64,000 nt of DNA from Gluconacetobacter tumulicola. GTDB lineage: Bacteria > Pseudomonadota > Alphaproteobacteria > Acetobacterales > Acetobacteraceae. Below, piece by piece: positions 44,828 to 54,236 of the stretch. Every line of letters begins with the position of its first letter. Within the stretch, counting starts at the first letter, position 1. The translations under genes were made by a program, and so were the position numbers. Under the pieces are notes generated by a model. It did no database searches. It was not told the origin of the DNA and saw only the letters and a program-made list of their open reading frames with translations. The stretch is from contig NZ_JABEQL010000011.1 of assembly GCF_014174215.1 (NCBI RefSeq), positions 1 through 64,000 on the forward strand, read 5' to 3'.

Positions 44828-45322
44828 TCAGGCGGCGCGATGCGACAGGGCGGCCGGCAGGTCGGCGATCGAACGGTCGACGATCTGCTGCCCGGTCTCG
44901 GCCGGCAGTGCCAGGGCCAGCGCGTCGCGCGTGGCCTGGACCGCCACGTCGATCGCAACCTGGCGGACCTCGCGCACCGCGCTGCGCTCGGAGGCGGCGA
45001 TGCGGTCGCGCGCCATCTGCTCGCGCCGGGCGGCCACGGCTTCGGCCTCGCGCCGCGCATCCTCGGCAATCCTGCTGGCTTCGGCCAGCGAATGCTCGAC
45101 CAGGGCGCGGGCCTCGGCCAGCGCGGCCTCACGCTCGCGCGTGGCATCCTCGAGCATCTGCTCGGCCTCGCGACGCAGGCGCGCGGCCTCGTCGAGGTCG
45201 GCGCGGATGCGCTCGGCCCGCGCGTCGAGGGCGGTGGCCAGCGGTGCCCAGATCTTCCTGCCGAACAGGACGAAGAAAAGGAAGAAGGCGACGGCCGTCC
45301 AGAAACGGGGTTCGTGCAGCAT
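44828..45322 (-). CDS. atpF: ATP synthase Fo subunit b
   Basis: A 164-residue stator subunit: one N-terminal membrane helix (FWTAVAFFLFFVLFG) followed by a long charged helical coiled coil rich in Ala, Glu and Arg. It holds F1 against Fo. It forms a heterodimer with the b' subunit encoded just upstream. The start is at 45322; the open frame above is not conserved. The GT2 gene follows within the end of this gene. Confidence 0.88.
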   Translation of the reverse strand: MLHEPRFWTAVAFFLFFVLFGRKIWAPLATALDARAERIRADLDEAARLRREAEQMLEDATREREAALAEARALVEHSLAEASRIAEDARREAEAVAARREQMARDRIAASERSAVREVRQVAIDVAVQATRDALALALPAETGQQIVDRSIADLPAALSHRAA

Positions 45323-45353
45323 GGTCTTGAACCTGTTCCTTACTGTGTCGCGA

Positions 45354-45965
45354 TCAGAGGCCGCGCGCCGTGGCGGCGTGATCGACCGTCCGGGCCACCA
45401 CATCGGCGGGCACCGACGTACCAGTCACCTGGCGCACCAGCACCTGCGCTGTCTCGTCCGCGATCTGGCGCAGCGACCCGAGGGCCGCCGTCCGGGCGGC
45501 CGCAACGCGGGCTTCCGCCTCATGAATCTCGGTGGCCAGGCGGGCGTTCATGTCCTGGGTCTGCCGCAGGGCGGCGAGGCGCGCATCCTCGATCACCTTG
45601 TCGACATTCGCCTGGGCCTCGGCCATCGCGCTGCGACGGGCCTGGTGCAGTTCGTCCACCGCGCTATCGGCTTCGGCCTTGGCGCGACGGGCGATATCCA
45701 GATCGTTGTCGATCGTCTGGCGGCGGCTGGTCAGCACCGCTTCGACCTTCGGCAGCGCCGACCGGCTGAGCAGCAGGTACAGCACCAGGAAGATCACGGC
45801 GCCCCAGACCACCTGGCCGATGACGAGGGGGTTGGAGAAATCCAGCTGAGGCATGCCCACGGCCCGCGCGCCCGGCGCGGCCATTACCATCACGGGCAAG
45901 GCCAGCGCGAGCGGCGTCAGGAGAGACGCCACCCGGCGGATGCTTGAGGCCGCGGAACGTGCCAC
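45354..45965 (-). CDS. atpG: ATP synthase Fo subunit b'
   Basis: A 203-residue b-type stator subunit with an N-terminal extension that may be a signal-like segment (LLTPLALALPVMVMA), a membrane helix at VVWGAVIFLVLYLLLS and then a long coiled coil. Pairs of b and b' genes are usual in photosynthetic and many alphaproteobacteria. It starts 14 bases after atpE. Gene naming of the b/b' pair varies between genomes. Confidence 0.87.
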   Translation of the reverse strand: MARSAASSIRRVASLLTPLALALPVMVMAAPGARAVGMPQLDFSNPLVIGQVVWGAVIFLVLYLLLSRSALPKVEAVLTSRRQTIDNDLDIARRAKAEADSAVDELHQARRSAMAEAQANVDKVIEDARLAALRQTQDMNARLATEIHEAEARVAAARTAALGSLRQIADETAQVLVRQVTGTSVPADVVARTVDHAATARGL

Positions 45966-45979
45966 GTTGGTCTCCGGTC

Positions 45980-46204
45980 TCAGACGAACAGGATCAGGAA
46001 GGCGATCAGCAGGGCATACAGGGCCACGGCTTCCGTCAGGGCGAAGCCGAGCATGCCCAGGCCGAACACGTGCGGGCGCGCGGCGGGGTTGCGGGCGATG
46101 CTGCTGACCAGCGTGGAGAAGATGTTACCCAGGCCGATGCCGACGCCGGCGAGGGCGATAACGGCGATACCGGCACCAATTTCCCGGGCTGCAGCGATGT
46201 CCAT
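45980..46204 (-). CDS. atpE: ATP synthase Fo subunit c
   Basis: A 74-residue, two-helix proteolipid. The ion-binding carboxylate is Glu58 in [13 protein letters not shown], and the polar loop contains [11 protein letters not shown]. These subunits form the rotating ring that couples proton flow to ATP synthesis. The sequence lacks the extra Gln/Ser residues of sodium-type c subunits, so it is probably proton-driven. Confidence 0.95.
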   Translation of the reverse strand: MDIAAAREIGAGIAVIALAGVGIGLGNIFSTLVSSIARNPAARPHVFGLGMLGFALTEAVALYALLIAFLILFV

Positions 46205-46260
46205 AGCGAGGCTTTCCTTGTTTGGTTCAGGCGTTCAAAAGGGCTGGGGCGGCGCCGCGG

Positions 46261-47010
46261 TCAGTGCGCGACTGCCTCCCGCAGATAGATGCAGGTGAGG
46301 ATCGCGAAGACATAGGCTTGCAGCGCACCCACCAGCAATTCGAGCGCCATCAGCGCGACATTGATGACCACGGGACCGACGGCGAGCGCATCGCCGATCA
46401 GTCCGAGCCCGGCCAGCATGATCGTGAAGGCGGCGAACATTTCCAGCATCACGTGACCGGCCACCATGTTGGCGAACAGACGGATCGACAGGCTCACGGG
46501 ACGGGACAGGAACGAGAGGATTTCGATCGGCACCAGCAGCGGCGCCAGCGCGACCGGCGCGCCGGCGGGCATGAAATGCGCGAAGAATTTCGCGCCCTGC
46601 GCCTTCAGCGAAACGATCACCGACAGCACGAACACCATCAGCGCCAGCGCGACGGTGACGGCGACATGGCTGGTGAAGGCAAAGGAGAAGGGCAGCAGGC
46701 CCAGATAGTTGCCGGCCAGGATGAAGAAGAACAGCGTGAAGACGAACGGGAAGAACGCGCGCCCTTCCGGACCGATCGTATCCACGGCCATGTTGTAAAT
46801 GAAATCATAGCAGATTTCGGCGGCGGCCTGCAGGCGTCCGGGCACTACGGCCTTGGGACGCATGCCGACATACAGGAACGCCAGCACCGCGACCGATGCC
46901 ACGATCATCATGAGGGGCGACTGACTGAAACGCAGCGCCTCGCCCAAGCCACCCAGAACGGGATGGAGCTCGAACTGACCCAATGCGTCGATGGTGGATC
47001 CGGCCGCCAA
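46261..47010 (-). CDS. atpB: ATP synthase Fo subunit a
   Basis: A 249-residue membrane stator. The essential arginine lies in SLSIRLFANMVAGHVMLEM, and the last helices contain ALQAYVFAILTCIYLREA. The best start is TTG at 47010, preceded by GAGGGAAG, giving MAAGSTIDALGQFELHPVLG and the usual length. The frame above is open but unrelated. It is followed by atpE 56 bp downstream. Confidence 0.93.
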   Translation of the reverse strand: MAAGSTIDALGQFELHPVLGGLGEALRFSQSPLMMIVASVAVLAFLYVGMRPKAVVPGRLQAAAEICYDFIYNMAVDTIGPEGRAFFPFVFTLFFFILAGNYLGLLPFSFAFTSHVAVTVALALMVFVLSVIVSLKAQGAKFFAHFMPAGAPVALAPLLVPIEILSFLSRPVSLSIRLFANMVAGHVMLEMFAAFTIMLAGLGLIGDALAVGPVVINVALMALELLVGALQAYVFAILTCIYLREAVAH

Positions 47011-47023
47011 CTTCGTCTTCCCT

Positions 47024-47365
47024 CTACCGCTCCGGCCCCGCGTGCGGGCCCGGCTTGTCCTCCAGGGCATCCTGTGGCCTGACCAGACGCCAGACATTCA
47101 GTACGCCCGCGGCCCCGCCCAGCAACGAAAACAGGATCAGGAATACCGGGCGACAGCCCAGCCATCGATCAAGCCCCCATCCCATCGCGACCCCGACCGC
47201 CAGGCCCGCCACCATTTCGGTGCCGGCCCGCAGAACAGTGCCCACGGTGGTTATATCGCTGCCTTGCAACGCTGCCTCGGCTGCCCGGTCGGGATTGTTC
47301 CGATCCATGGCCTGCTTCAGGCGCCTGTCGAAGGCCTGACGGGAGCTGTCCGTTTCCTTACCCAA
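47024..47365 (-). CDS. atpI: AtpI/AtpZ-like ATP synthase assembly factor
   Basis: A 113-residue protein with two membrane segments (GTEMVAGLAVGVAMGWGLDRWLG and VFLILFSLLGGAAGVLNVWRLV), the pattern of the I/Z proteins that head Fo operons and help assemble the c-ring. It starts with TTG, preceded by GGAGGTG. It is first in the atpI-B-E-F'-F operon. Confidence 0.85.
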   Translation of the reverse strand: MGKETDSSRQAFDRRLKQAMDRNNPDRAAEAALQGSDITTVGTVLRAGTEMVAGLAVGVAMGWGLDRWLGCRPVFLILFSLLGGAAGVLNVWRLVRPQDALEDKPGPHAGPER

Positions 47366-47394
47366 TTTTTACACCTCCAGGCGGGTGCAGGCGC

Positions 47395-47423
47395 TAGCTA
47401 ACGACGCGGCAGAAACCTGTCAA
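47395..47423 (-). promoter_or_regulatory. Sigma-70-type promoter of the Fo operon
   Basis: On the minus strand TTGACA (47423 to 47418) is followed after 17 bases by TAGCTA (47400 to 47395). Transcription would start about 22 bases before the atpI TTG. The -35 box is perfect. Confidence 0.65.
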
Positions 47424-47580
47424 GCAAACGCTTTTGTTTCAGGACACGGAAAAGAGGCGCCCCTGGTCTGTCACGCGCGGAATGGGTGACAGTTCCCGGC
47501 ATGCACGCCCCCAAGGGCACGGACGGCACCTTATAAATGCGAAAAACGAATATCAGAGACGCTATTTTTGCATAAATAAC

Positions 47581-48297
47581 TTACGGATGAACGCTGCCGC
47601 CCGGGATTTCATCATAGGCCGCGCTGCCGGGGAAGGGGCCGGCCACCGGTGCCGCCGCCGGGGCGACATGGATGGTCTGCTCCATCGACGGGCCGATCTC
47701 GCGGGCGTCGATGGCGGTTCCCAGCGCGCTGGTACTGCCATTCCCGACCGCATGAAGGGTCTGGCCGGGCTTCAGCCAGGCGGTCAGCCGCGCCGCTTCG
47801 GCGGGGGCGAGATGAACCGTGCTGTAATCCTGCATGACCGCGCCCACCAGCCGACCGTGCAGGCTGTAGAGCGGCGCGCGCACCGTGCCGTCCACCACGA
47901 TATCGGGCCCGGACGTGGTGACCGGCAGCCGGGCCGAGATCGTCTCGGCGTCCTCGACCGCACGGCCGCGCTGGTCCTCAATCTCGTAGGCGCGGACGAT
48001 CGGCAGGTCGCGGCCGCGCAGGCCGCGCACCGAAATCTTCTCGCCCGGCTTGACCAGGCTGGCCACCGCCAGCCCGAGTTCGTGCGAACACAGGATTTCG
48101 GTGCCGTCGGTCAGGATCAGCCCGTCGATGTCGCCGCCCGGCATCGGCAGATAATGCGCCACCGTGCCGGTGATGACCGGCAGAGGGGAAAAATCATAGG
48201 CCGAGACCGGCTGGCTGGCCGCCATCGCCGGTCCGGCGATCAGGGCTGACAGGCCGGCCACCGCCGGAAGAAGGTGGGAATGCCGCAAACTCGCCAT
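47581..48297 (-). CDS. Uncharacterised exported protein
   Basis: A 238-residue protein with a clear signal peptide (SHLLPAVAGLSALIAGPAMAA). The mature part contains ITGTVAHYLPMPGGDIDGLILTDGTEILCSHELG and later GTVRAPLYSLHGRLVGAVMQDYSTVHLAP, which look like two similar beta-rich repeats (possibly OB-fold). No family is assigned. It follows purH by 113 bp on the same strand. The start has a weak GAGAGCAGG site. Confidence 0.65.
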   Translation of the reverse strand: MASLRHSHLLPAVAGLSALIAGPAMAASQPVSAYDFSPLPVITGTVAHYLPMPGGDIDGLILTDGTEILCSHELGLAVASLVKPGEKISVRGLRGRDLPIVRAYEIEDQRGRAVEDAETISARLPVTTSGPDIVVDGTVRAPLYSLHGRLVGAVMQDYSTVHLAPAEAARLTAWLKPGQTLHAVGNGSTSALGTAIDAREIGPSMEQTIHVAPAAAPVAGPFPGSAAYDEIPGGSVHP

Positions 48298-48409
48298 GCC
48301 TGCTCTCGTCTCTGCCTGATCGTCTTTGTCATATCGTCCCGGTACGGTTCGGCCGGGCTGGATACTGAAATCCATCCCGGTCGACGCGGCAATCCCCTGA
48401 GGGAGAGGA

Positions 48410-49987
48410 TCAGTGCCGGAAGTGACGCATACCTGTGAACACCATGGCGATGCCGGCACGGTCGGCGGCGGCGATCACCTCGTCATCACGGATCGAGCCG
48501 CCGGGCTGGATCACTGCGGTGGCCCCTGCCGCGATCGCGGCCTCCAGCCCGTCGGCGAACGGGAAGAAGGCGTCGGACGCCACCACGCTGCCGGCCGTCA
48601 GCTTCTGGTCCAGGCCTGCGGCGCGTGACGCTTCCGCCCCCTTGATCGCGGCGATGCGCGCGGAGTCCACGCGGCTCATCTGTCCCGCGCCGATCCCAAC
48701 CGTGGCCTGGTCCTTGGCGTAGATGATAGCGTTCGACTTCACATGCTTGCACACGCGGAAGGCGAAGGTGAGGTCCGCCATCTCGGCCTCGGTGGGGGCG
48801 CGCTGCGTCACCACCTTCAGTTCGCCGGGGACGATGCGGCCATTATCGCGCGTCTGGGCCAGGAAACCGCCGGCGACCGAGCGGATGATCACCCCGCCCT
48901 CGGCCGGGTCGGGCATCGCGCCGGTCAGCAGCAGGCGCAGGTTCTTCTTGCGGGCCAGGATCTCCCGCGCCTCGTCCGTTGCGTCGGGCGCCACGATCAC
49001 CTCGGTAAAGATCGCGGCGATGCGTGCGGCGGCCTCGGCATCCAGCGTCCGGTTCAGGGCGACGATGCCGCCGAAGGCCGAGACCGGGTCGCAGCGCAGC
49101 GCCAGGTCCCATGCCGCCGACAGGCTGTCGGCGGTCGCGATGCCGCACGGATTGGCATGTTTGACGATCACCACCGCCGGCGCGTCGAATTCCGCCACCG
49201 CCTCGAATGCCGCATCGGTGTCGTTCAGGTTGTTGTAGGACAGGGCCTTGCCCTGGATCTGCCGCGCTGTAGCCACGCCGGGGCGCTTGCTGCCGTCGGC
49301 GTAGAAGGCTGCCTGCTGGTGCGGGTTCTCGCCATAGCGCAGGCTTTCGCGGCGCTGGCCCGCCACCGTCAGGCGCTCGGGCAGCGCATCGCCGCGCTGG
49401 GCCGCGAACCAGGCGGCGATCGCGGCGTCATAGGCGGCGGTGCGGGCATAGGCAGCACCCGCCAGCGCACGCCGGGCCTCCAGCGTGGTGCCGCCTTCCG
49501 ACAGCGCCGCGATGATGGCGCCATATTGCGCGGGGTCGGTCAGCACCACGACGTGATCATGGTTCTTGGAGGCGGCGCGGATCAGCGCCGGACCGCCGAT
49601 ATCAATATTCTCGATGCAATCCTCGGCGCCGGCGCCGGAGGCCACCGTAGCCTCGAACGGGTAGAGATTCACCGCGACCAGGTCGATCGGCGCAATCCCG
49701 TGCTGTTCCATCTGCACGACGTGCGCCGGCAGGTCGCGACGGCCCAGGATGCCGCCATGGATCTGCGGCACCAGCGTCTTGACCCGGCCGTCGAGGATTT
49801 CCGGAAAGCCGGTATGGTCCGACACCTCGGTCACGGGCACCCCGGCCTCGCGCAACGTGCGGGCCGACCCGCCGGTCGAGAGGATCTCGGCCCCATGCGC
49901 CACCAGGGCGCGGGCGAGGTCGAGCAATCCCGTCTTGTCGGAAACGGAAATCAGGGCACGGCGGACCGGCACTGGCGTCTGGGTCAT
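48410..49987 (-). CDS. purH: Bifunctional AICAR transformylase / IMP cyclohydrolase
   Basis: Performs the last two steps of IMP synthesis. The 525-residue protein starts [20 protein letters not shown] in the cyclohydrolase half; the transformylase half has the KHANPCG motif and [17 protein letters not shown]. The closing [16 protein letters not shown] is also typical. Complete, with normal length. Confidence 0.96.
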   Translation of the reverse strand: MTQTPVPVRRALISVSDKTGLLDLARALVAHGAEILSTGGSARTLREAGVPVTEVSDHTGFPEILDGRVKTLVPQIHGGILGRRDLPAHVVQMEQHGIAPIDLVAVNLYPFEATVASGAGAEDCIENIDIGGPALIRAASKNHDHVVVLTDPAQYGAIIAALSEGGTTLEARRALAGAAYARTAAYDAAIAAWFAAQRGDALPERLTVAGQRRESLRYGENPHQQAAFYADGSKRPGVATARQIQGKALSYNNLNDTDAAFEAVAEFDAPAVVIVKHANPCGIATADSLSAAWDLALRCDPVSAFGGIVALNRTLDAEAAARIAAIFTEVIVAPDATDEAREILARKKNLRLLLTGAMPDPAEGGVIIRSVAGGFLAQTRDNGRIVPGELKVVTQRAPTEAEMADLTFAFRVCKHVKSNAIIYAKDQATVGIGAGQMSRVDSARIAAIKGAEASRAAGLDQKLTAGSVVASDAFFPFADGLEAAIAAGATAVIQPGGSIRDDEVIAAADRAGIAMVFTGMRHFRH

Positions 49988-50104
49988 CGCGGGGGCGGCC
50001 TTTCAGGATGGGGCAGGCAGGAAAGCCGCGTCCTTAATCCAAGCGGGTCCTGGGGGGCAACAGATGTGTGGGCAGGGTCGTCGAGTCCACGGGGAAGCTC
50101 TTCT

Positions 50105-50222
50105 GTTCTTTTTTGAAAAAAAGAACCAAAAAACTTTGGATTTCTTAAGGGAAATCCTGCGGACATCGTTGGATGCCAAACGAACGAAAGTCTTTTTGCT
50201 TCTTTTTCTTCAGAAAAAGAAG
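50105..50222. repeat. Dispersed three-hairpin repeat, copy E
   Basis: Left hairpin at 50105-50126 (GTTCTTTTTTGAAAAAAAGAAC), right hairpin at 50199-50222 (CTTCTTTTTCTTCAGAAAAAGAAG). The core differs most here: ATTTCTTAAGGGAAAT forms its own stem. It separates purH from pabC on the minus strand and includes the last four codons of pabC. Confidence 0.85.
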
Positions 50223-51007
50223 AGGCCCTGCCGCACCGCCGCAACCCTGTCCAGCGCCATGACCAAAGGCGCGCCATCCAGACTGACCACCGGCCGCACC
50301 GACAGGCTGTTGACCAGAATCATGCCGCCGGACAGGTCGGCCGGCATCAGCGATGCTTCCTCGACCAGACCTGCCGCCAGCAGCACGGCCCGGGCGATGC
50401 CGGGCAGCGCACCGTCCTCGACCGGTGGGGTCAGCAGACGCCCGTCACGCAGGGCCAGCACGGTGCTGACGGTGCTTTCGGCCACCCGGCCGGCGCCGTT
50501 CAGCAGCAGTGCGTCATCGGCTCCGCGCTGTTCGGCTTCCAGCCGGGCCAGGATATTGGGCAGATAATTCAGGCTCTTGATCCGCGACAGGGGGGAATCC
50601 GCGTCGCGCCGGATGCGGGTGCTGATGATCAGGTGCGCCGGCCCTGGCGCGGGGGTGGCCGGAAAGGGCACGATCAGGAGCGTTGGTTGTGGGCGCGGGG
50701 GCGGCAGCAGGCCGCGCGGGCCGCAGCCGCGCGTCAGTGTCAGGCGCAGCGCGCCCTCGTCCAGCGCATTCCGGCGCACCACCTGGCCCAGCGCATCCTC
50801 GATCGCATCCAGATCGGGTGCCGGAAACATGAGCATCTCGGCGCCGCGCCGCAGCCGGTCGAGATGGCGGGGCAGATGGGCGATATGGCCGCCGGACACA
50901 CGCATGGTCTCGAACAGCCCGTCGCCCAGCGTCAGGCCGCGATCGGCGGGGTCGATCCGTGCCTGGTGCCGCGGGACCAGCCGGCCGTCCAGCCACAGGA
51001 CATTCAT
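50210..51007 (-). CDS. pabC: Aminodeoxychorismate lyase-like class IV aminotransferase
   Basis: A 265-residue PLP enzyme of fold type IV. DRGLTLGDGLFETMRV is the family start, LTRGCGPRG and SRIKSLNYLPNILA (with the Schiff-base Lys) follow, and DDALLLNGAGRVAESTVS is the cofactor phosphate region. It overlaps pabB by four bases, so aminodeoxychorismate lyase in folate synthesis is the likely role; D-amino acid and branched-chain aminotransferases share the fold. The final residues GLFFF are encoded by the repeat. Confidence 0.85.
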   Translation of the reverse strand: MNVLWLDGRLVPRHQARIDPADRGLTLGDGLFETMRVSGGHIAHLPRHLDRLRRGAEMLMFPAPDLDAIEDALGQVVRRNALDEGALRLTLTRGCGPRGLLPPPRPQPTLLIVPFPATPAPGPAHLIISTRIRRDADSPLSRIKSLNYLPNILARLEAEQRGADDALLLNGAGRVAESTVSTVLALRDGRLLTPPVEDGALPGIARAVLLAAGLVEEASLMPADLSGGMILVNSLSVRPVVSLDGAPLVMALDRVAAVRQGLFFF

Positions 51008-52371
51008 GGCGCAGGCTCGGCCGGACGATCGCCGAACAGGGCCAGCAGGGGGGCGATCTTCAGGCACATTTCCGCATATTCCCGCTGGGGGTCGGACAGA
51101 ATCGTAATCCCGCCGCCCGCCGCCGCCACGATCGTATCGGGGGTCGCGGCCAGGGCACGGATGATGACTGAACTGTCCATGGCACCGTCGGTTCCGATGC
51201 GGAAGACGATCCCGCAATAGGGCCCGCGATCCGAAGCCTCCAATTCATCGATGAGCCGCATTGCCTGATGTTTCGGGGCGCCGGTCACCGATCCGGGCGG
51301 CAGGGAGGCACGCAGCAGGTCGATGGCATCCTGTCCTGGCGCCAGCGTTGCCGCGACCTCGGAGACCAGATGGTGGAGATGGGCGAAGGTTTCGACCGAC
51401 AGCAGTTCCGGCACGCCGACGCTGCCGATCCGCGCCACGCGGCCCAGATCGTTGCGCATCAGGTCCACGATCATCAGGTTCTCCGCCCGCTCCTTGTCGT
51501 CGGCGGCCAGTTCCGCCCGCTGGATGTCATCCAGTTCCGGCGTGGTGCCGCGTGGACGGGTGCCCTTGATCGGCCTTGTGCGGGCCACCCGGTCGCGCCC
51601 CAGATGCACGAACCGCTCGGGCGAGGCCGACAGCAGGCTGAACCTGCCCCCACACGCCAGCCAGGCCCCGAACGGAGCCGGCGAGGCCCTGCGCAGCGCC
51701 CGGTAGATGTCGATATCGGCCAGATCCGGCGGCCGTCTGGCGACATGCCGGCCGGTAATATTGACCTGAAAGATCTCGCCGGCCGCGATCCGCTCCACTG
51801 CCGCTGCCACGGCGCCGGCATAGTGTCCCGGTGAGCGGTCGGGAACGAACATGGCGCGCGGCAGGGCTGCCGGCGGCGGGGCCGATGGCAGCGCGGCCCA
51901 TTCGGCATGGAATGCGTCGAACAGCCCCTCAGCGTCCGCACGGATCGTCGCCAGATGCACCTGGTGGCGCACGCGATCAAACAGCACCGCGTGGTCATAA
52001 AGGGCCGCCGCCAGGTCCGGCCGGGTGGGATCGGCTGCATGGCGGGTCGCGATCCCTTCCGCCCATCGCCCCACGCCGTAGCCGGCGAAGCCGATCACCC
52101 CGCCGGCGAACGGCCATGGCCCGGCATCCGCGACCGGCGCCATAGCCAGCAGGTCGCGCAGCGCCGCGAGAGGATCGGTACCATCCCCGGTGCGCCAGTC
52201 CAGCACATGGACGGGATGGCGGCACAGGATGACCCAGCGCGCGCGGGGTCCGGACTCGCCACCACTGTCCAGGCAGGCCAGCCAGGGCTCGTCCCGCCAT
52301 GCCCACAGCACATCGTCCGGGTCCTGCCAGGGCAGGCCCATGGTCCGGACGGTGCCAGCTGGCCGGTCCAT
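51004..52371 (-). CDS. pabB: Aminodeoxychorismate synthase component I
   Basis: A 455-residue chorismate-binding enzyme making aminodeoxychorismate for folate. The catalytic block IAAGEIFQVNITGRHVA, RFSLLSASPERFV, TRPIKGTRPRG, LMIVDLMRNDLGRVA and GSVTGAPKHQAM all match PabB rather than anthranilate synthase. The glutamine amidotransferase component is not in the window. It starts five bases after ptsI and overlaps pabC. Confidence 0.93.
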   Translation of the reverse strand: MDRPAGTVRTMGLPWQDPDDVLWAWRDEPWLACLDSGGESGPRARWVILCRHPVHVLDWRTGDGTDPLAALRDLLAMAPVADAGPWPFAGGVIGFAGYGVGRWAEGIATRHAADPTRPDLAAALYDHAVLFDRVRHQVHLATIRADAEGLFDAFHAEWAALPSAPPPAALPRAMFVPDRSPGHYAGAVAAAVERIAAGEIFQVNITGRHVARRPPDLADIDIYRALRRASPAPFGAWLACGGRFSLLSASPERFVHLGRDRVARTRPIKGTRPRGTTPELDDIQRAELAADDKERAENLMIVDLMRNDLGRVARIGSVGVPELLSVETFAHLHHLVSEVAATLAPGQDAIDLLRASLPPGSVTGAPKHQAMRLIDELEASDRGPYCGIVFRIGTDGAMDSSVIIRALAATPDTIVAAAGGGITILSDPQREYAEMCLKIAPLLALFGDRPAEPAP

Positions 52372-52376
52372 CGCCT

Positions 52377-54236
52377 TCAGGTCCCGGCGGCGAAATCGTC
52401 GATCAGGCCCGTCACCTCGGCCACGTCCGAGGCTTCCATCACCCGGTGGGCCAGGCGGCGGCAATCCTCGAAGGACAGGGCGCGCACCACCTTCTTGACC
52501 CGGGGCACGGCCGAGGCCGTCATCGAGAATGAACGCAGGCCCAGCCCGATCAGCAGCGGCACCACCCGCGGGTCGCCCGCGATCTCACCGCAGAGCGAAA
52601 TCGGGCGGTACTGGCGCAGCGCGGCCTCGGTCGCGGCCTGGATCAGGCGCAGCACGGCCGGATGAAGCGGGTGATAGAGCGGCGCGACCTCCGCCGAGCC
52701 CCGATCGACCGCGAGCGTGTACATCGTCAGGTCGTTGGTGCCGATGGCCAGGAATTCGGCTTCCTGCGCCAGCGCGTCGCCCATGATGGCCGCTGCCGGG
52801 GTTTCGACCATGATGCCCAGCGGCGGCAGGGTGTCGCCCAGTTGGACGCCCTTGCGGCGCAGACGGCGGGCCACGCGATGATAGATCTCCCGCGCCTCGC
52901 GCAGTTCGGGCACGACCGTCACCATCGGCAGCATCACCCGCACCGGTCCGGCGACGGAGGCCTTGAGGATCGCGGCGAACTGGGTTTCCAGCACGGCGGG
53001 ATAGCGAAGCAGCAGGCGCAGCCCGCGCATCCCCAGCGCGGGATTGATGGTATCGCCTTCCTGGCTCAGCCCGGCGCGCTCCAGGGCTTCGCTATGCTTT
53101 TCGCCCCCCCAGTCCACGACGCGGATCGTGGTCGTGTCGCCCGCCATCGTGCCGATGATTTCGGCATAGATCGCCGCCTGCCGGTCTTCGTCCGGCATGG
53201 TTGCGGCATTCATGAACAGGAATTCGGTGCGCAGGAGGCCGATGCCCGAGGCCCCGGACTGGGCGATCAGCGGCAGTTCGGCCGGCAGTTCCAGATTGGC
53301 CTGCAATTGCAGCTTCTCGCCGCTGGACAGGCGGGCGGGCAGACGGCGCAGGCGGCCCAGCGCCTGGCGTTCGCGCGCATGGTCCGCCACCCCGCGCCGC
53401 GCGGCCTCCAGCGTCTCCGCGCTGGGATCGATCACCACGTGGCCGGTCGTGCCGTCCACCACCATAGTCGCGCCGTCGCGCGCATGGGCGGTCAGCCCAT
53501 GCGCGGCCAGCACGGTGGGAATTCCGAGTGCGCGCAGCATGATGGCGGTGTGGTCGGTCGATCCGCCCTCCTCGGTCGCGACCGCGACGATGCGTGACGG
53601 ATCGATCAGGGCCGCGTCGGCGGGGCGCAACTGCTCGGCCACCAGCACCGTACCCGCGGGCATCGCGCTGAAGGACCGGAAGGGCGTACGGCCCAGATTG
53701 CGCACCAGGCGCTGGCCGATTTCGCGAAACTCTCCGGCGCGGCGCTGGGCGGCGGCCGCGTCTTCGCCGCCGATTTCAGCCCCGTCGCGCAGCAGGGCCT
53801 GGGCCAGGCTTTCGGTCTCCTCGCGGACGGCCAGTTCGGCCGTGCGTCCGTCGCGGACGATGCGTTCGTGAATCCCGCGTTGCAGGCGCGACGGGCCGAG
53901 CATCCGGCGATAGACCTCGAGCAGAGACCCGATCTCGATCTGGCCGTCCTCGGGCAGGATCGCCAGCCGGTCGCGCAGCCGTTCGATCTGGCGCACCGAG
54001 CGTTCGATCGCTTCACCCAGCCGTTCCAGTTCATGCTCCGGATTGTCGGTGCGGGCGGCGGCATCGATATCCGGCGCGGGGCTTTCCAGCACCAGCATCA
54101 CCGGACCAATGGCCATGCCCCGGACCGTGGCGTCACCACTCAGGCGGATTTCGGGCGGCGCGGTCGCGGGGGCCGCGCCGCGCGGGCGCCGCCGCCGGCG
54201 GGGTGAAGTCTGGTCGGGCCCGTCAGTCGTCTTCAT
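52377..54236 (-). CDS. ptsI: PTS enzyme I (phosphoenolpyruvate-protein phosphotransferase)
   Basis: A 619-residue enzyme that moves phosphate from PEP to HPr. The phosphorylated His229 lies in GGSTDHTAIMLRALGIP; the PEP-binding half has LLRTEFLFMN, GMRGLRLLL and GEIAGDP. There is no N-terminal GAF domain, so it is EI rather than EI-Ntr (PtsP). The first 30 residues are Arg- and Pro-rich and unusual. It overlaps the HPr gene by 14 bases. Confidence 0.93.
   Translation of the reverse strand: MKTTDGPDQTSPRRRRRPRGAAPATAPPEIRLSGDATVRGMAIGPVMLVLESPAPDIDAAARTDNPEHELERLGEAIERSVRQIERLRDRLAILPEDGQIEIGSLLEVYRRMLGPSRLQRGIHERIVRDGRTAELAVREETESLAQALLRDGAEIGGEDAAAAQRRAGEFREIGQRLVRNLGRTPFRSFSAMPAGTVLVAEQLRPADAALIDPSRIVAVATEEGGSTDHTAIMLRALGIPTVLAAHGLTAHARDGATMVVDGTTGHVVIDPSAETLEAARRGVADHARERQALGRLRRLPARLSSGEKLQLQANLELPAELPLIAQSGASGIGLLRTEFLFMNAATMPDEDRQAAIYAEIIGTMAGDTTTIRVVDWGGEKHSEALERAGLSQEGDTINPALGMRGLRLLLRYPAVLETQFAAILKASVAGPVRVMLPMVTVVPELREAREIYHRVARRLRRKGVQLGDTLPPLGIMVETPAAAIMGDALAQEAEFLAIGTNDLTMYTLAVDRGSAEVAPLYHPLHPAVLRLIQAATEAALRQYRPISLCGEIAGDPRVVPLLIGLGLRSFSMTASAVPRVKKVVRALSFEDCRRLAHRVMEASDVAEVTGLIDDFAAGT

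Noticed and set aside
47500-47580. Terminator hairpin beyond the exported protein gene at 47581
   Set aside because: The A/T-rich arms near ATGCGAAAAACG and CGCTATTTTTGCAT pair imperfectly, so the support is too weak to list.
52377-54236. EI-Ntr (PtsP)
   Set aside because: There is no N-terminal GAF domain; the neighbours are HPr, EIIA-Man and HprK.
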